Below are positions 25,279 to 34,900 of a stretch of 64,000 nucleotides of DNA, one piece after another; within the stretch, counting starts at the first letter, position 1, and each line of letters starts with the position of its first letter. This DNA is from Arthrobacter sp. B6. Lineage in GTDB: Bacteria; Actinomycetota; Actinomycetes; Actinomycetales; Micrococcaceae. Location of the stretch: NCBI RefSeq assembly GCF_001663775.1, contig NZ_KV467169.1, positions 635,206 through 699,205 on the forward strand, in the 5' to 3' direction. The notes beneath the pieces are model-generated. The model had not been told where the DNA came from and ran no database searches. It worked only from the letters and a program-made list of their open reading frames with translations. The translations under genes and the position numbers were made by a program.

Positions 25279-28200
25279 ATGCCCCTGGAGTGCACGCTGG
25301 TTCGGAGCCCCGGCGCGGGGCTGGTCCAGCTACCCTTGGAACTCACCGTGGACGCGTCCGTGGGAACAAGCGGCGCCGAACTCCAGGCTGAGCTCGAAAC
25401 CGGTTTCGGCACCGGCACCCTGTCAGTCGACGGTGTGCAGCTCGCTTCCCTGACCATCGGCGAACCGCCGCTCGTTAACGGGGCGGTGATCGTCGACGGC
25501 GGTACAAGGAGCTTTGGCCGCAGGCCACAGCGGCCCGACGATCTGCCCGCACCGCTCGCCCTGGCAGTTCATAGCGGCGCGGCGGCCGGGACTGTAATTC
25601 CCCTCAGGCGCGGAACCTACGTCATCGGCCGAAGCAACGCGGATGTTGTTATCCCCGATCCTGACCTTTCCAGGCAACATGCCCGGCTGCTGGTTTCCGA
25701 CACCGCCATCACCATCGAAGATCTTGACAGTGCCAACGGTATGGAGGTGGACGGCGTGTTTGTGCGAAATGCGGTGATTGCCACAGGCTCCGTCATCCGG
25801 TGCGGCAACTCCGTGATGTCGCTGACCTTCATGGATCCGCCAGGCCAATCATTGGAAGAAGCAGGGGCAGATGTGCAGGAGCCGCTGGTGATTAACCGCC
25901 GGGTGGAACCTGGAAACCGAGCCGCTCTTCTCCTGACGGCCCTCCTGCCACTGGTGATCGGAGTGGGGCTGGCGGTCATCACGGGCATGTGGATGTTCCT
26001 TGCTTTCACAGCGGTCTCTGCCGTCTCCGTTCTGGTACCAGTTCTCTCCGGCAGGCGTCAGCGCAAAGACCTGGCCGCTGCAGTAGCAAGCGCACTGCGC
26101 CAGGACCTTGATCGCCGCCTACGTGCCGCACCTCCTCTCTCCGGGCTGGTCATCGCCTGCAGCCTGCCGTCCGGCCCGTCGTCGAATGAACCACACCCCG
26201 GCAAACGTCCAATCTGGTTACGTCTGGGGTTGGCGGCCCAACTGGCAAATATCCGGTTCGAACCGGGCGCTCCGGACTTGGAAAACCCGTCGGCTGGAGT
26301 GGTTCCGCTGACCCTCGACCCCGCCCGTTCCTTAACCACCGTCAGCGGCCCACCCGAGTTCCTCCAAGGCTTACTGAGGTCGCTCATCATGCAACTTGCT
26401 GGCTATCCGAGGGCCGTCCACACGTGCGTGGTGGTGCATGGTCCGGCCGGACAGCTTCCACTCAGCGCCCGCTTTCTGTCCGATGTCACGCTCACGGCCA
26501 CAACTTCCGCAGTAACGGCCATGGTGGCAAGGGAATGCGGTCCGCAAACCCCGCACGGCGTGCTTCTGGTCCTCGACACCGGGGACCCGACGGACGACGA
26601 CGAAATCATCGCGCTTGCGGTCGAAAACCACTGGCAGGTCATCCGGTTCCGCTGCGGCTCCGGTGCGATGGCGCCTGCCGACATCGAACTGGGCGATCGT
26701 GTGGCCGTGATGCAGGCGCCCGGCAACCCTGTTCACTTCGTGGCGGACCTTGCTCCGGTTGACGTATTCAGTCACTTCTGTCGCCTGCCCCGGGACGCTG
26801 CGCCACCGGGCAACAGTGCTAGGTCTGTGCCGGACTCATGCCTGCTCAGCGACCTTCTGAACCCCGGCAGTTCAGAGACTTCCGCCCGGTGGGCGAGGTC
26901 CCCCCACCAGCCCGGCCTCCCCGTGCCAATCGGCCAGGCGGCAGAGAATGAACGCGTCCTCGACCTCCAAAACGACGGACCCCATGTGCTGGTCGCCGGG
27001 ACCACCGGGTCTGGAAAATCGGAACTCCTGCGCAGCATGACCACCGCTCTGGCCCTCTGCTACCCGCCGGACCGCCTTAATTTCCTGTTCGTCGACTTCA
27101 AAGGCGGCTCAGGGCTGGGTCCCTTGCAGGGCCTTCCACATTGTGTGGGGATGCTCACTGACCTGACCAGTCATGAGCTCGAGCGCTCGCTGGTGTCCCT
27201 TCGGGCGGAAATCCGGTTCCGTGAGGAGTTGCTTGCATCCGTTATGGCACCCGATTTGGCTTCATATCGTTCCTCCCGCACAGATGGGGATCCGCCGCTT
27301 GCCCACCTTGTTGTGGTCATTGATGAATTCCGGATGCTGGTTGACCAGGCGCCCGCGGCGCTGACGGAACTCCTGAGGATCGCAGCTATTGGGCGCTCCC
27401 TGGGTATTCACCTGATTATGGCGACACAGCGGCCACAGGGCGCCTTGACAGCGGATATTCGCGCCAACGTTACAAGCAGCATTGCGCTCCGCGTCCAGTC
27501 CGATATGGAGTCGATGGACATCATCGGCTCCAAGGCCGCGTCGAGCATTAGCCTGGATACACCAGGAAGGGCATTTCTAGTGCGGGGCACAGAAAAACCC
27601 CAAGAGTTCCAGGCCGCCTCCCTGACGGAATCCGCACACGGAGGTCTTCCGGCCGGCGTCCGCGTGCGTCTTGCCTCTGAATCGCTCCGGAGCCCCGCCG
27701 ATAGAGACGCCCTGGCCGCTGTGCACGAGGAACTGACGCCGGCCATGGCTGCCGGGCCTTTGGTTGGCATGATGTCCAGCCTGTGGGACTCTTTGGGTGG
27801 ACATGCGCCACGGACACCGGTCGCTGCGCCGCTCCCGTGTGTCCTGAAACGGTCTGCTGCACCAGCCGCCCCCGCTGCCTTTCCCGCCGAACTACCCTTG
27901 AACAGCAAGCCACTGGACTGGGTCATACGCCTGGGGATGATGGACCTTCCCGACGAGCAACGGACAGCACCGCTGGACTGGCTTCCCGCCGAACACGGGC
28001 ACATGGGACTCGTAGGGGCGCCAGAGGCAGGGGTGCCTGAGGCGCTCGCGGTAATGGTCAGCGGGCTGGCGTCGCATTCATCTGAAGCGCATTTCTACAT
28101 CCTCGACGCAGACGGCTCCCTGGACGGCATCGAATCCAGCGGCCGCCTCGGCGCGAAGGCCGGTCCGCACGACCTGCGCCGCGCTGTCCGGATACTTGAA

Positions 28201-29361
28201 CGCCTCAGGCTGGAGCTGTCAGAGCGTCTGATGCGCTCCGCGGACGGTCACCGAAGTCCCCTGCTGCTGGTCATCGCGGGCTGGGGCACATGGGCCTCAT
28301 CGTTCCGGTCGGGGCCGCTGGCCTGGGCCGAAGACCTGGTCCACGACCTTCTCCGGGACGGTGGCCGCGCGGGAATCACTGTCGCCATTTCCGGACAACG
28401 CGAGCTGGTGACTGCCAGGTTCTATGCCTCGGTGCCTAACCGTCTCTTTTTTCCGTGTGGATCGAATGAGGAGAGCCGCCTTGCGTGGCCGAAAATGCCT
28501 GCCACGGCTCCCATCCCTGGCAGGGCCGTGGCCTTCGGACCGGTTTCGGCAGGCAAACCTGCCGTATGCCAGCTCTACGCCCAGCCCGGCGACAAAGAAT
28601 CCCTGTGGACAGCCGCGGGGAAAGATGGTGGCCATCCGGTCATCAGGCGGCCCTTCCGGGTGGATCCGCTGCCTACGCAAGTACCGGCAGTGGAAGTCAT
28701 GGCACGAGCAGTACTGGACGGGAAGGATTCGGCGCCGACCGGCCCACGCACCTTATTCATTGGATTGGGTGGCGACGAGCTCATGCCGGTTTCACTCCGG
28801 ATTCCGGCCGGTGGAGTTCTCGCCGTGCTCGGTGGGCACGGCGGCGGCAAATCCAATTTTCTGCGGATGCTGCCGGAGCTGAACCCTGGGACTGCCCAGT
28901 GGCTGGCGCCGGACGCGGGTGTCGACCCGTGCGAGTACTGGTCCGTTGTGCTTCGTAGGTTTGCTGCCGGCACCATGGACCGCCACTCCATCGCACTGGT
29001 TGACGATGCAGACCTGCTGCCCCAGTCTGCACACCAGGATCTTGCAGACCTTAACGGCAGCGGAGTCACCGTGGTTTTCACCGCCGGATTCAGTCCGCTG
29101 CTGGTCCAGCGTGTGCCCTTGGCGCTCAGCGCCCGGGGCTCCGGGAGCGGGGTGCTGATCTCGCCCCGGAGCATCATGGACGGCGACCTTTTTGGCGTGA
29201 GGTTTGAGGTTGAACCAAGTCCGCCCCCGGGCCGAAGCATCCTGATAACGAACGGCAAGCCCATGCCGATCCAGCTGGCCTGGTTGCCGGACGCATCGAA
29301 AGGAGAAACACCGGGCTTCAAACGGCCGGCGGGGAACCACCCGTCATCGATGCATAGGTGA
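25279..29361 (+). CDS. FHA-FtsK/SpoIIIE EssC/EccC-like ATPase
   Basis: A 1360-residue protein. An N-terminal ubiquitin-like/FHA region carries the FHA core YVIGRSNADVVI, SRQHARLL and SANG (114-165). Two membrane segments follow (about 214-258), then three FtsK/SpoIIIE-type domains. Domain 1 is complete, with Walker A GTTGSGKSE (574-582), Walker B LVVVIDEF (near 680) and ATQRP. Domain 2 has lost its P-loop (GAPEAGVPE near 910). Domain 3 has GGHGGGKSN (near 1186) and ALVDDAD. This is the architecture of type VII secretion motor ATPases, with the FHA arrangement of firmicute EssC. No WXG100, EccB, EccD or EccE gene is nearby. AGGAA at 25266-25270 supports the ATG. The 3' end overlaps the convergent gene by 44 nt. 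Confidence 0.85.
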   Translation: MPLECTLVRSPGAGLVQLPLELTVDASVGTSGAELQAELETGFGTGTLSVDGVQLASLTIGEPPLVNGAVIVDGGTRSFGRRPQRPDDLPAPLALAVHSGAAAGTVIPLRRGTYVIGRSNADVVIPDPDLSRQHARLLVSDTAITIEDLDSANGMEVDGVFVRNAVIATGSVIRCGNSVMSLTFMDPPGQSLEEAGADVQEPLVINRRVEPGNRAALLLTALLPLVIGVGLAVITGMWMFLAFTAVSAVSVLVPVLSGRRQRKDLAAAVASALRQDLDRRLRAAPPLSGLVIACSLPSGPSSNEPHPGKRPIWLRLGLAAQLANIRFEPGAPDLENPSAGVVPLTLDPARSLTTVSGPPEFLQGLLRSLIMQLAGYPRAVHTCVVVHGPAGQLPLSARFLSDVTLTATTSAVTAMVARECGPQTPHGVLLVLDTGDPTDDDEIIALAVENHWQVIRFRCGSGAMAPADIELGDRVAVMQAPGNPVHFVADLAPVDVFSHFCRLPRDAAPPGNSARSVPDSCLLSDLLNPGSSETSARWARSPHQPGLPVPIGQAAENERVLDLQNDGPHVLVAGTTGSGKSELLRSMTTALALCYPPDRLNFLFVDFKGGSGLGPLQGLPHCVGMLTDLTSHELERSLVSLRAEIRFREELLASVMAPDLASYRSSRTDGDPPLAHLVVVIDEFRMLVDQAPAALTELLRIAAIGRSLGIHLIMATQRPQGALTADIRANVTSSIALRVQSDMESMDIIGSKAASSISLDTPGRAFLVRGTEKPQEFQAASLTESAHGGLPAGVRVRLASESLRSPADRDALAAVHEELTPAMAAGPLVGMMSSLWDSLGGHAPRTPVAAPLPCVLKRSAAPAAPAAFPAELPLNSKPLDWVIRLGMMDLPDEQRTAPLDWLPAEHGHMGLVGAPEAGVPEALAVMVSGLASHSSEAHFYILDADGSLDGIESSGRLGAKAGPHDLRRAVRILERLRLELSERLMRSADGHRSPLLLVIAGWGTWASSFRSGPLAWAEDLVHDLLRDGGRAGITVAISGQRELVTARFYASVPNRLFFPCGSNEESRLAWPKMPATAPIPGRAVAFGPVSAGKPAVCQLYAQPGDKESLWTAAGKDGGHPVIRRPFRVDPLPTQVPAVEVMARAVLDGKDSAPTGPRTLFIGLGGDELMPVSLRIPAGGVLAVLGGHGGGKSNFLRMLPELNPGTAQWLAPDAGVDPCEYWSVVLRRFAAGTMDRHSIALVDDADLLPQSAHQDLADLNGSGVTVVFTAGFSPLLVQRVPLALSARGSGSGVLISPRSIMDGDLFGVRFEVEPSPPPGRSILITNGKPMPIQLAWLPDASKGETPGFKRPAGNHPSSMHR

Positions 29362-29830
29362 CAACCCGCTTGTCGAACAGGAGGACAATCACAAGCACTG
29401 CCGGGACGAGCATGGCAAGCCCAGCCCAGACGAGGCCACCGGTCAGGGTGGGGAATCCGATCGTCAGGACGAACAGCTGCGCCACCAGGGACGCCGCCCG
29501 TGTCCAGCGGTATCCGCGGAATAGGAAATGGCCCACTGCATACAGCCACGCGGCGAAGGCGAGGAGCAGGGCCATGGTGAACACTGCTCCCCAGAACGAC
29601 AGGACAGGCGCACCCGTCGCAAGCTCGTATCCATACCAGGCTGCAGCGGCAAGCAAAGCGGTGGCTTCAGCGGTGACGATCGCAGCAATCACCCCAATGG
29701 CACGCGGCCGTCCGGAGGTCTGTCCAGGTTCCTGGCCGCCGTGCTGATATTCCTGACCGCTGGGCTCTCCGGATCCCTCCGGCGCGGGGTCAGGGGAAGC
29801 GTTCGAGGGGGGTACTGGGGGTCTTGACAC
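29318..29830 (-). CDS. Small four-helix membrane protein, unknown
   Basis: A 170-residue protein with a Pro/Gly/Gln-rich N-terminal 40 residues, then four hydrophobic segments at about 45-67, 77-100, 110-130 and 133-152. No known family is recognised. The GTG start at 29830 follows AGGGTG with 5-nt spacing. Its last 44 nt overlap the end of the convergent EssC-like gene, which is unusual. Because the overlap has coding sense on both strands, the real gene was judged by its membrane-like composition and ribosome site. Confidence 0.7.
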   Translation of the reverse strand: MSRPPVPPSNASPDPAPEGSGEPSGQEYQHGGQEPGQTSGRPRAIGVIAAIVTAEATALLAAAAWYGYELATGAPVLSFWGAVFTMALLLAFAAWLYAVGHFLFRGYRWTRAASLVAQLFVLTIGFPTLTGGLVWAGLAMLVPAVLVIVLLFDKRVVTYASMTGGSPPAV

Positions 29831-29972
29831 ACTGGCACCCTACCGGACATAGTCGGACAGTGGTGAGGGCCACCAGCGCCGATGTGATGTATCGCTCAGC
29901 TTTCCGGGGATTTCCAGCCTTATTACCCCTTGTTTACATGGCGTTAACATGACAGGCTTAATTCAGATGACC

Positions 29973-29996
29973 AAGGGGGCCCGCAGGGCCCCTTTC
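29973..29996 (+). promoter_or_regulatory. Terminator-like hairpin in whiB1 leader
   Basis: GGGGCCC-GCA-GGGCCCC forms a 7-bp stem, extended by A/G-U pairs to about 10, followed by TTTCCTTT. It lies 65 nt upstream of whiB1 and downstream of an AT-rich promoter-like stretch (29925-29965). It may end a short leader RNA or attenuate whiB1. Confidence 0.55.
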
Positions 29997-30060
29997 CTTT
30001 GTAGCCTCTAGTGAATAATTTCACAAAGGCTCTTTCCCAGAAATGGAGCAACTGATCAGC

Positions 30061-30309
30061 ATGGATTGGCGTAACCGCGCAGCGTGCCTAGAAAAAGACC
30101 CGGAACTATTTTTCCCGGTCGGAAACACGGGCCCTGCCCTCCTCCAGATCGAGGAAGCCAAAAGCGTTTGCCGCCGCTGCCCCGTTGTTGACACGTGCCT
30201 CCAGTGGGCGCTCGAGTCCGGCCAGGATGCCGGAGTCTGGGGCGGCATGAGCGAGGATGAGCGGCGTGCATTGAAGCGCCGGGCAGCGCGCGCCCGCCGG
30301 GCTTCGTAA
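30061..30309 (+). CDS. whiB1: WhiB1-type iron-sulfur transcription regulator
   Basis: An 82-residue Wbl protein with the four cluster cysteines at C9, C37, C40 and C46 (within AACLEKD and VCRRCPVVDTC), then the turn GVWGGMSEDERR and a basic RRAARARR tail for DNA binding. It follows M. tuberculosis WhiB1 (Rv3219) closely from MDWR. An upstream ATG at 30043 would add six residues; MDWR was chosen by homology, though GGAG is 12 nt away. WhiB1 binds a [4Fe-4S] cluster that reacts with nitric oxide and partners SigA. It converges on pdtaS as in mycobacteria. Confidence 0.95.
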   Translation: MDWRNRAACLEKDPELFFPVGNTGPALLQIEEAKSVCRRCPVVDTCLQWALESGQDAGVWGGMSEDERRALKRRAARARRAS

Positions 30310-30340
30310 ACGTAAGCTAGAACATAGGCAAACAGAATCA

Positions 30341-30377
30341 AGAATGGCCGCAACCCGAACGGGGTAGCGGCCATTCT
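30341..30377. terminator. Terminator between whiB1 and pdtaS
   Basis: AGAATGGCCGC (30341-30351) pairs perfectly with GCGGCCATTCT (30367-30377). The loop holds a second small stem, CCCG-AA-CGGG. It lies between convergent whiB1 and pdtaS. Confidence 0.85.
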
Positions 30378-30424
30378 GCTTTGACGAAGCCCGGATGAGT
30401 CCGGTGCCGCCGAGGTCCTGGCGA

Positions 30425-31894
30425 TTACTTGGCCAGAAGGCTCAATCGGATCCGGACCGCCGTTCCGCCGCCCTCCCGAGGCTGCCACTGGATGGTGCCG
30501 CCGAGCTCGCTGGTTACCAAAGTGCGGACAATTTGGAGGCCCAATCCCTCCACGTGGGGCGTGTCCGGCAGACCCACCCCGTCATCGGCCACGGTAACGG
30601 TCAGAAGCTCTTCGCCGTCGTCCCCTTCAGACCGGTCAGCCAGGAGCCAGACCGTGCCGGCACGTCCCTCAAGGCCGTGCTCGACGGCGTTGGTCACCAG
30701 TTCGTTAATAACCAGCGCCAGCGGGGTGGCGAAGTCGCTGGGCAGTTCACCGAACAATCCTGCCCGTTCGGTCTTGACCTGCTGGGACGGTGACGCAACC
30801 TCTGCGGACAGCCTGAACTGCCGGCCAATCAGTTCGTCGAAGTCCACGCTTTGCGCCAGCCCCTGTGAGAGTGTTTCGTGCACAAGGGCGATGGTTGCCA
30901 CGCGGCGCATCGCCTGTTCCAGGCCCTGTTTGGCCTCATCGCTGACCATGCGGCGCGACTGCATGCGCAGCAGCGCCGCCACAGTCTGCAGGTTGTTCTT
31001 TACCCGGTGGTGGATCTCGCGGATGGTCGCGTCTTTGGTCACCAACTCCATTTCGCGCCGCCGCAGCTCGGAAACGTCGCGGCACAGCACCAGGGCCCCG
31101 AAGCGGTGCTGCTCATCACGAAGCGGAATTGCCCGCAGTGACAGGCTCACGCCCCGGGACTCAATTTCACTGCGCCATGGCATCCGGCCGGTTACCACCA
31201 GCGGCAACGTCTCGTCGACCATGCGCCTGTCCTTAAGCAAGCTGGCTGTTACTTCGGCCAGCGAACGTCCCTCAAGGGATTCGCCGTCGCCCAGCCTGCG
31301 GAACGCGGATACGCCATTAGGGCTCGCGTACTGCACAATGCCTTCGGCGTCCAGCCTGATAAGGCCGTCCCCAACCCGGGGAGCACCTCGACGGGAGCCC
31401 GTGGGTGAAGCAAAGTCAGGCCACAGCCCCAGCGTGCCCATGCGCAACAAGTCATAGGCACACTGACGGTACGTGAGTTCCAGCCTGGACGGCATACGGG
31501 AGCTGGACAGATCCATATGGGTCGTGACCACAGCCAGGGTCCGCCCGTTCCGGACCATCGGCACGGCCTCGACCCGCAGGGCCATGTCGCTGCTCCAATT
31601 CGTTTCACTGGATCGTTCGATGGCACGGCTGGTCCATGCCTTATCCACCAGCGGTTGCAGGTCGGACCGGATGCCCTCGCCTACGAAGTCCCCGTGGAAA
31701 ACGGTGTGCGTGGTGGAGGGCCGCACGTGCGCCAACGCCACGTAGCCGTATTCCGGATGGGGAAACCACAGGGCGAGGTCCGCAAACGCGAGGTCGGCAA
31801 CCATCTGCCAGTCCCCCACCAGGAGGTGCAGCCATTCAGCATCCCCCGGCCCAAAATCAGCATGCTCCCTGATGGGGTCCGTAAAGATTGCCAC
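30425..31894 (-). CDS. pdtaS: PdtaS-type sensor histidine kinase
   Basis: A 489-residue soluble kinase. An N-terminal GAF-like domain (about 1-150) and a PAS domain (about 180-285) precede a HisKA_2 dimerisation box IREIHHRVKNNLQTV, with the phospho-acceptor histidine near 295. The HATPase domain shows LVINELVTNAVEHG, VADDGVGLP and GLGLQIVRTLV. This is the layout of M. tuberculosis PdtaS (Rv3220c), which signals to the RNA-binding antiterminator PdtaR; pdtaR is not in this window. The GTG start follows GGAGG by 4 nt. The whiB1-pdtaS convergent arrangement is conserved. Confidence 0.93.
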   Translation of the reverse strand: MAIFTDPIREHADFGPGDAEWLHLLVGDWQMVADLAFADLALWFPHPEYGYVALAHVRPSTTHTVFHGDFVGEGIRSDLQPLVDKAWTSRAIERSSETNWSSDMALRVEAVPMVRNGRTLAVVTTHMDLSSSRMPSRLELTYRQCAYDLLRMGTLGLWPDFASPTGSRRGAPRVGDGLIRLDAEGIVQYASPNGVSAFRRLGDGESLEGRSLAEVTASLLKDRRMVDETLPLVVTGRMPWRSEIESRGVSLSLRAIPLRDEQHRFGALVLCRDVSELRRREMELVTKDATIREIHHRVKNNLQTVAALLRMQSRRMVSDEAKQGLEQAMRRVATIALVHETLSQGLAQSVDFDELIGRQFRLSAEVASPSQQVKTERAGLFGELPSDFATPLALVINELVTNAVEHGLEGRAGTVWLLADRSEGDDGEELLTVTVADDGVGLPDTPHVEGLGLQIVRTLVTSELGGTIQWQPREGGGTAVRIRLSLLAK

Positions 31895-31922
31895 TGCACC
31901 TCCAGTTGCGACACCAGTATCC

Positions 31923-34900
31923 CTAGCGTCGGACGATTGACCTCAAGAGCCTCAATGCTACCGACAGTGATGCCATGTCGTCGGCTTCGAGGGAATTGAC
32001 CTCGTCGAACATGCTCTTGGCCCTGCCCAGCTGTTCGGCGTTCTGCCGTTCCCATTCCTTCAGTCGATCTTCCGGAGAGAGACCGGAACCCGTGGACTCA
32101 AGCACCGCCGTCGTCATATCCGAGACCGTGGAGTACAGATCGTCGCGCAACGCCGCCCGCGCCAGCGCCTGCCACCTGTCCTGCCGCGGCAGGCTGCTGA
32201 TCCGTTCTAGCAGGGAATCGGCGTGGAACCGGTTGAATACGGTGTAGTAAACCGCCGCAATCTCCTCAACCGGGTCTTTGCGGACCTTGGCAATCTTGGC
32301 GATGTCCAGCAGCACGAAGCTTTCAAAGAGTTCAGCCCAGCGCAGCGCCAGGCCTTCCGGCAACTCCCATTCCCGTGCTTCCTGAAGCCACGCGGAAACG
32401 CGATCACGGTCGTCACCCCGCACGTAGTCGAGGAGGCGGGCACGCATGGGATCCATGACCGGTTTGAATTCGGCGACGACGTCGGCGATCGGCCGGCTGG
32501 CTCCGCCTTGCCCAACAAGCCAGCGCACGGCGCGGTCCAACAGCCGCCGGATGTCCAGGTGGACAGTGCTCCAGTGCTCCGTGGGAAACGACGCCGGGAG
32601 GCTGTTCAGCTCATGCACCATGACGTCAAGCTCGTAAATCTCCCGTAGCGCGACGAACGCCTTGGCCACAGCTGCTTCGGTGGCGGACGTTTCCTCGATG
32701 GTCCGGAAGGCGAAGGTGATGCCGCCCATATTGATCATGTCGTTCGCCACTATGGTGGCAATGATCTCACGCCGCAGCGGATGCGTATCCAGCTCCGCAT
32801 CAAACCGTTCGCGCAACTGTTGGGGGAAATACGCACGCAAAGTGCCGCGGAACCAAGGATCGTCGGCGAGGTCGCTTTCCAGCAGGGCTGAGGTCAGCTC
32901 AATCTTGGCGTACGCGGCCAGCACCGACAGTTCCGGGGAAGTCAGGCCCTGTCCTTGGCCCAGCCTTTCCCGCAGGGTCTCCGTGGTAGGCAAGGCTTCA
33001 AGATCGCGCTTGAGGTCAGCCGATCTTTCCAGCCAATCCATCAGCCGCTCATAGCTGGGGCTCCACTCGGCCACACGCATCCGGTCGTTCAGGAGCAGGA
33101 TGTTCTGGTCAACGTTGTCCTGGAGCACCAGCCGTCCCACCTCGTCGGTCATTGAGGCGAGGAACCCAGCGCGTTCTTCTGCCGAGAGTTTGCCGGCAGC
33201 CACCATCCGGTCAACGAAGATCTTGATGTTGACCTCGTGGTCGGAGCAGTCCACGCCCGCCGAATTGTCGATGGCGTCGGTGTTGAGGATGACTCCCTGC
33301 AATGCTGCCTCGATGCGTCCGCGCTGGGTCATGCCGAGGTTGCCGCCTTCACCGACCACCTTCACGCGCAGGTCACGGCCGTCCACCCGAATGGCATCAT
33401 TGGCTTTGTCCCCCACCGAGGCATTCGACTCGGTGCTTGCCTTGACGTACGTTCCGATCCCGCCGTTGTACAGCAGATCGGCAGGCGCCAGGAGGATCGC
33501 CCGGAGAAGTTCCGGGGGGCTCAGCTGGGTTGTGGACTCCGGGAGCCCCAGCGCCGTACGCACTTGCTCCGAAACGGGAACCGTTTTGGCCTGGCGGGCG
33601 AAGACGCCACCGCCCTCACTGATAAGGGTTTTGTCGTAGTCATCCCACGAGGAGCGGGGCAGTTCGAACAGCCGCTGGCGCTCAGCGTAGGACGATTCCT
33701 CGTCTGGAGTGGGGTCGAGGAAAATATGGCGATGGTCAAAGGCCGCGAGCAGGCGGATGTGGCGGGAAAGGAGCATGCCGTTGCCGAACACGTCACCTGA
33801 CATGTCGCCGACGCCAACGACGGTGAAGGGCTGGGTCTGGGTGTCCAGGTCCAGTTCGCTGAAGTGGCGCTTGACCGATTCCCAGGCGCCGCGGGCGGTG
33901 ATGCCCATGGCCTTGTGGTCGTAGCCCACCGAACCGCCTGAGGCGAAGGCATCTCCTAGCCAGAAACCGTACTCGGCGGCCAGGCCATTGGCGATATCGG
34001 AGAACGTGGCCGTTCCCTTGTCCGCGGCCACCACAAGGTAGGAATCGTCGTCGTCGTGCCGTACAACGTCCGACGGCGGCACAAGGTTTTCGCCGTCCGG
34101 GCTGGTGACCAGGTTATCCGTAAGGTCCAGCAGCCCGCGGATGAACGTCTTGTAGCTTTCAATGCCCTCGGCCATCCACGCCGCGCGGTCTGCTGCCGGG
34201 TCAGGCAGCTGCTTGGCGAAGAACCCGCCCTTGGCACCGGTGGGGACGATCACCGCATTCTTGACCGTCTGGGCCTTCACGAGGCCCAGTATCTCGGTCC
34301 GGAAGTCTTCACGGCGGTCGGACCAGCGAAGTCCGCCGCGTGCAACCTTGCCAAACCGCAGGTGCACGCCCTCCACCCGCGGAGAATACACCCAGATCTC
34401 AAACATCGGCCGCGGGAACGGCAGCCCATCGATGCGGGTCGGGTCCAGCTTGAAGCTCAGGTGCTTTTTGTACTGGTAGAAGTTGGTGCGCAGCGTGGCT
34501 TCGATCAAATTCACGAAGGTGCGGAGGATACGGTCCGCGTCAAGGGTTGCGACCTGCTCGATCGCTTCGTTCAGGGCAGCCCGGACGAAATCCTGGGTCT
34601 GGCTCCGCTGGGCCTCTTCAACTGAGGGATCGAACCGGGCTGCGAAGAGCGCACTCAGCCCCTTGGTGACTTCAGGATTGGCAAGCAGGGTGTCGGCGAT
34701 GAAGCCGAACGAGTTGGTGTTTCCCATCTGCCGCATGTAGCGCGCGTAAGCCCGCAAAACGGTGATCTGGCGCCAGTGCATTCCCTCACGGAGCACAAGG
34801 CGGTCGAAACTGTCGGATTCAATCGCACCGGACACCGCAGCCCCGAAGGAGTCCGCGAGCAGTTGGCCGGTGGCCACCGGATCCACACCCGCCGGGTACT

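Noticed and set aside
28575..29549. A 324-codon minus-strand frame opposite the EssC-like gene
   Set aside because: It overlaps domain 3 of the ATPase, which has a clear P-loop, and has no family features.
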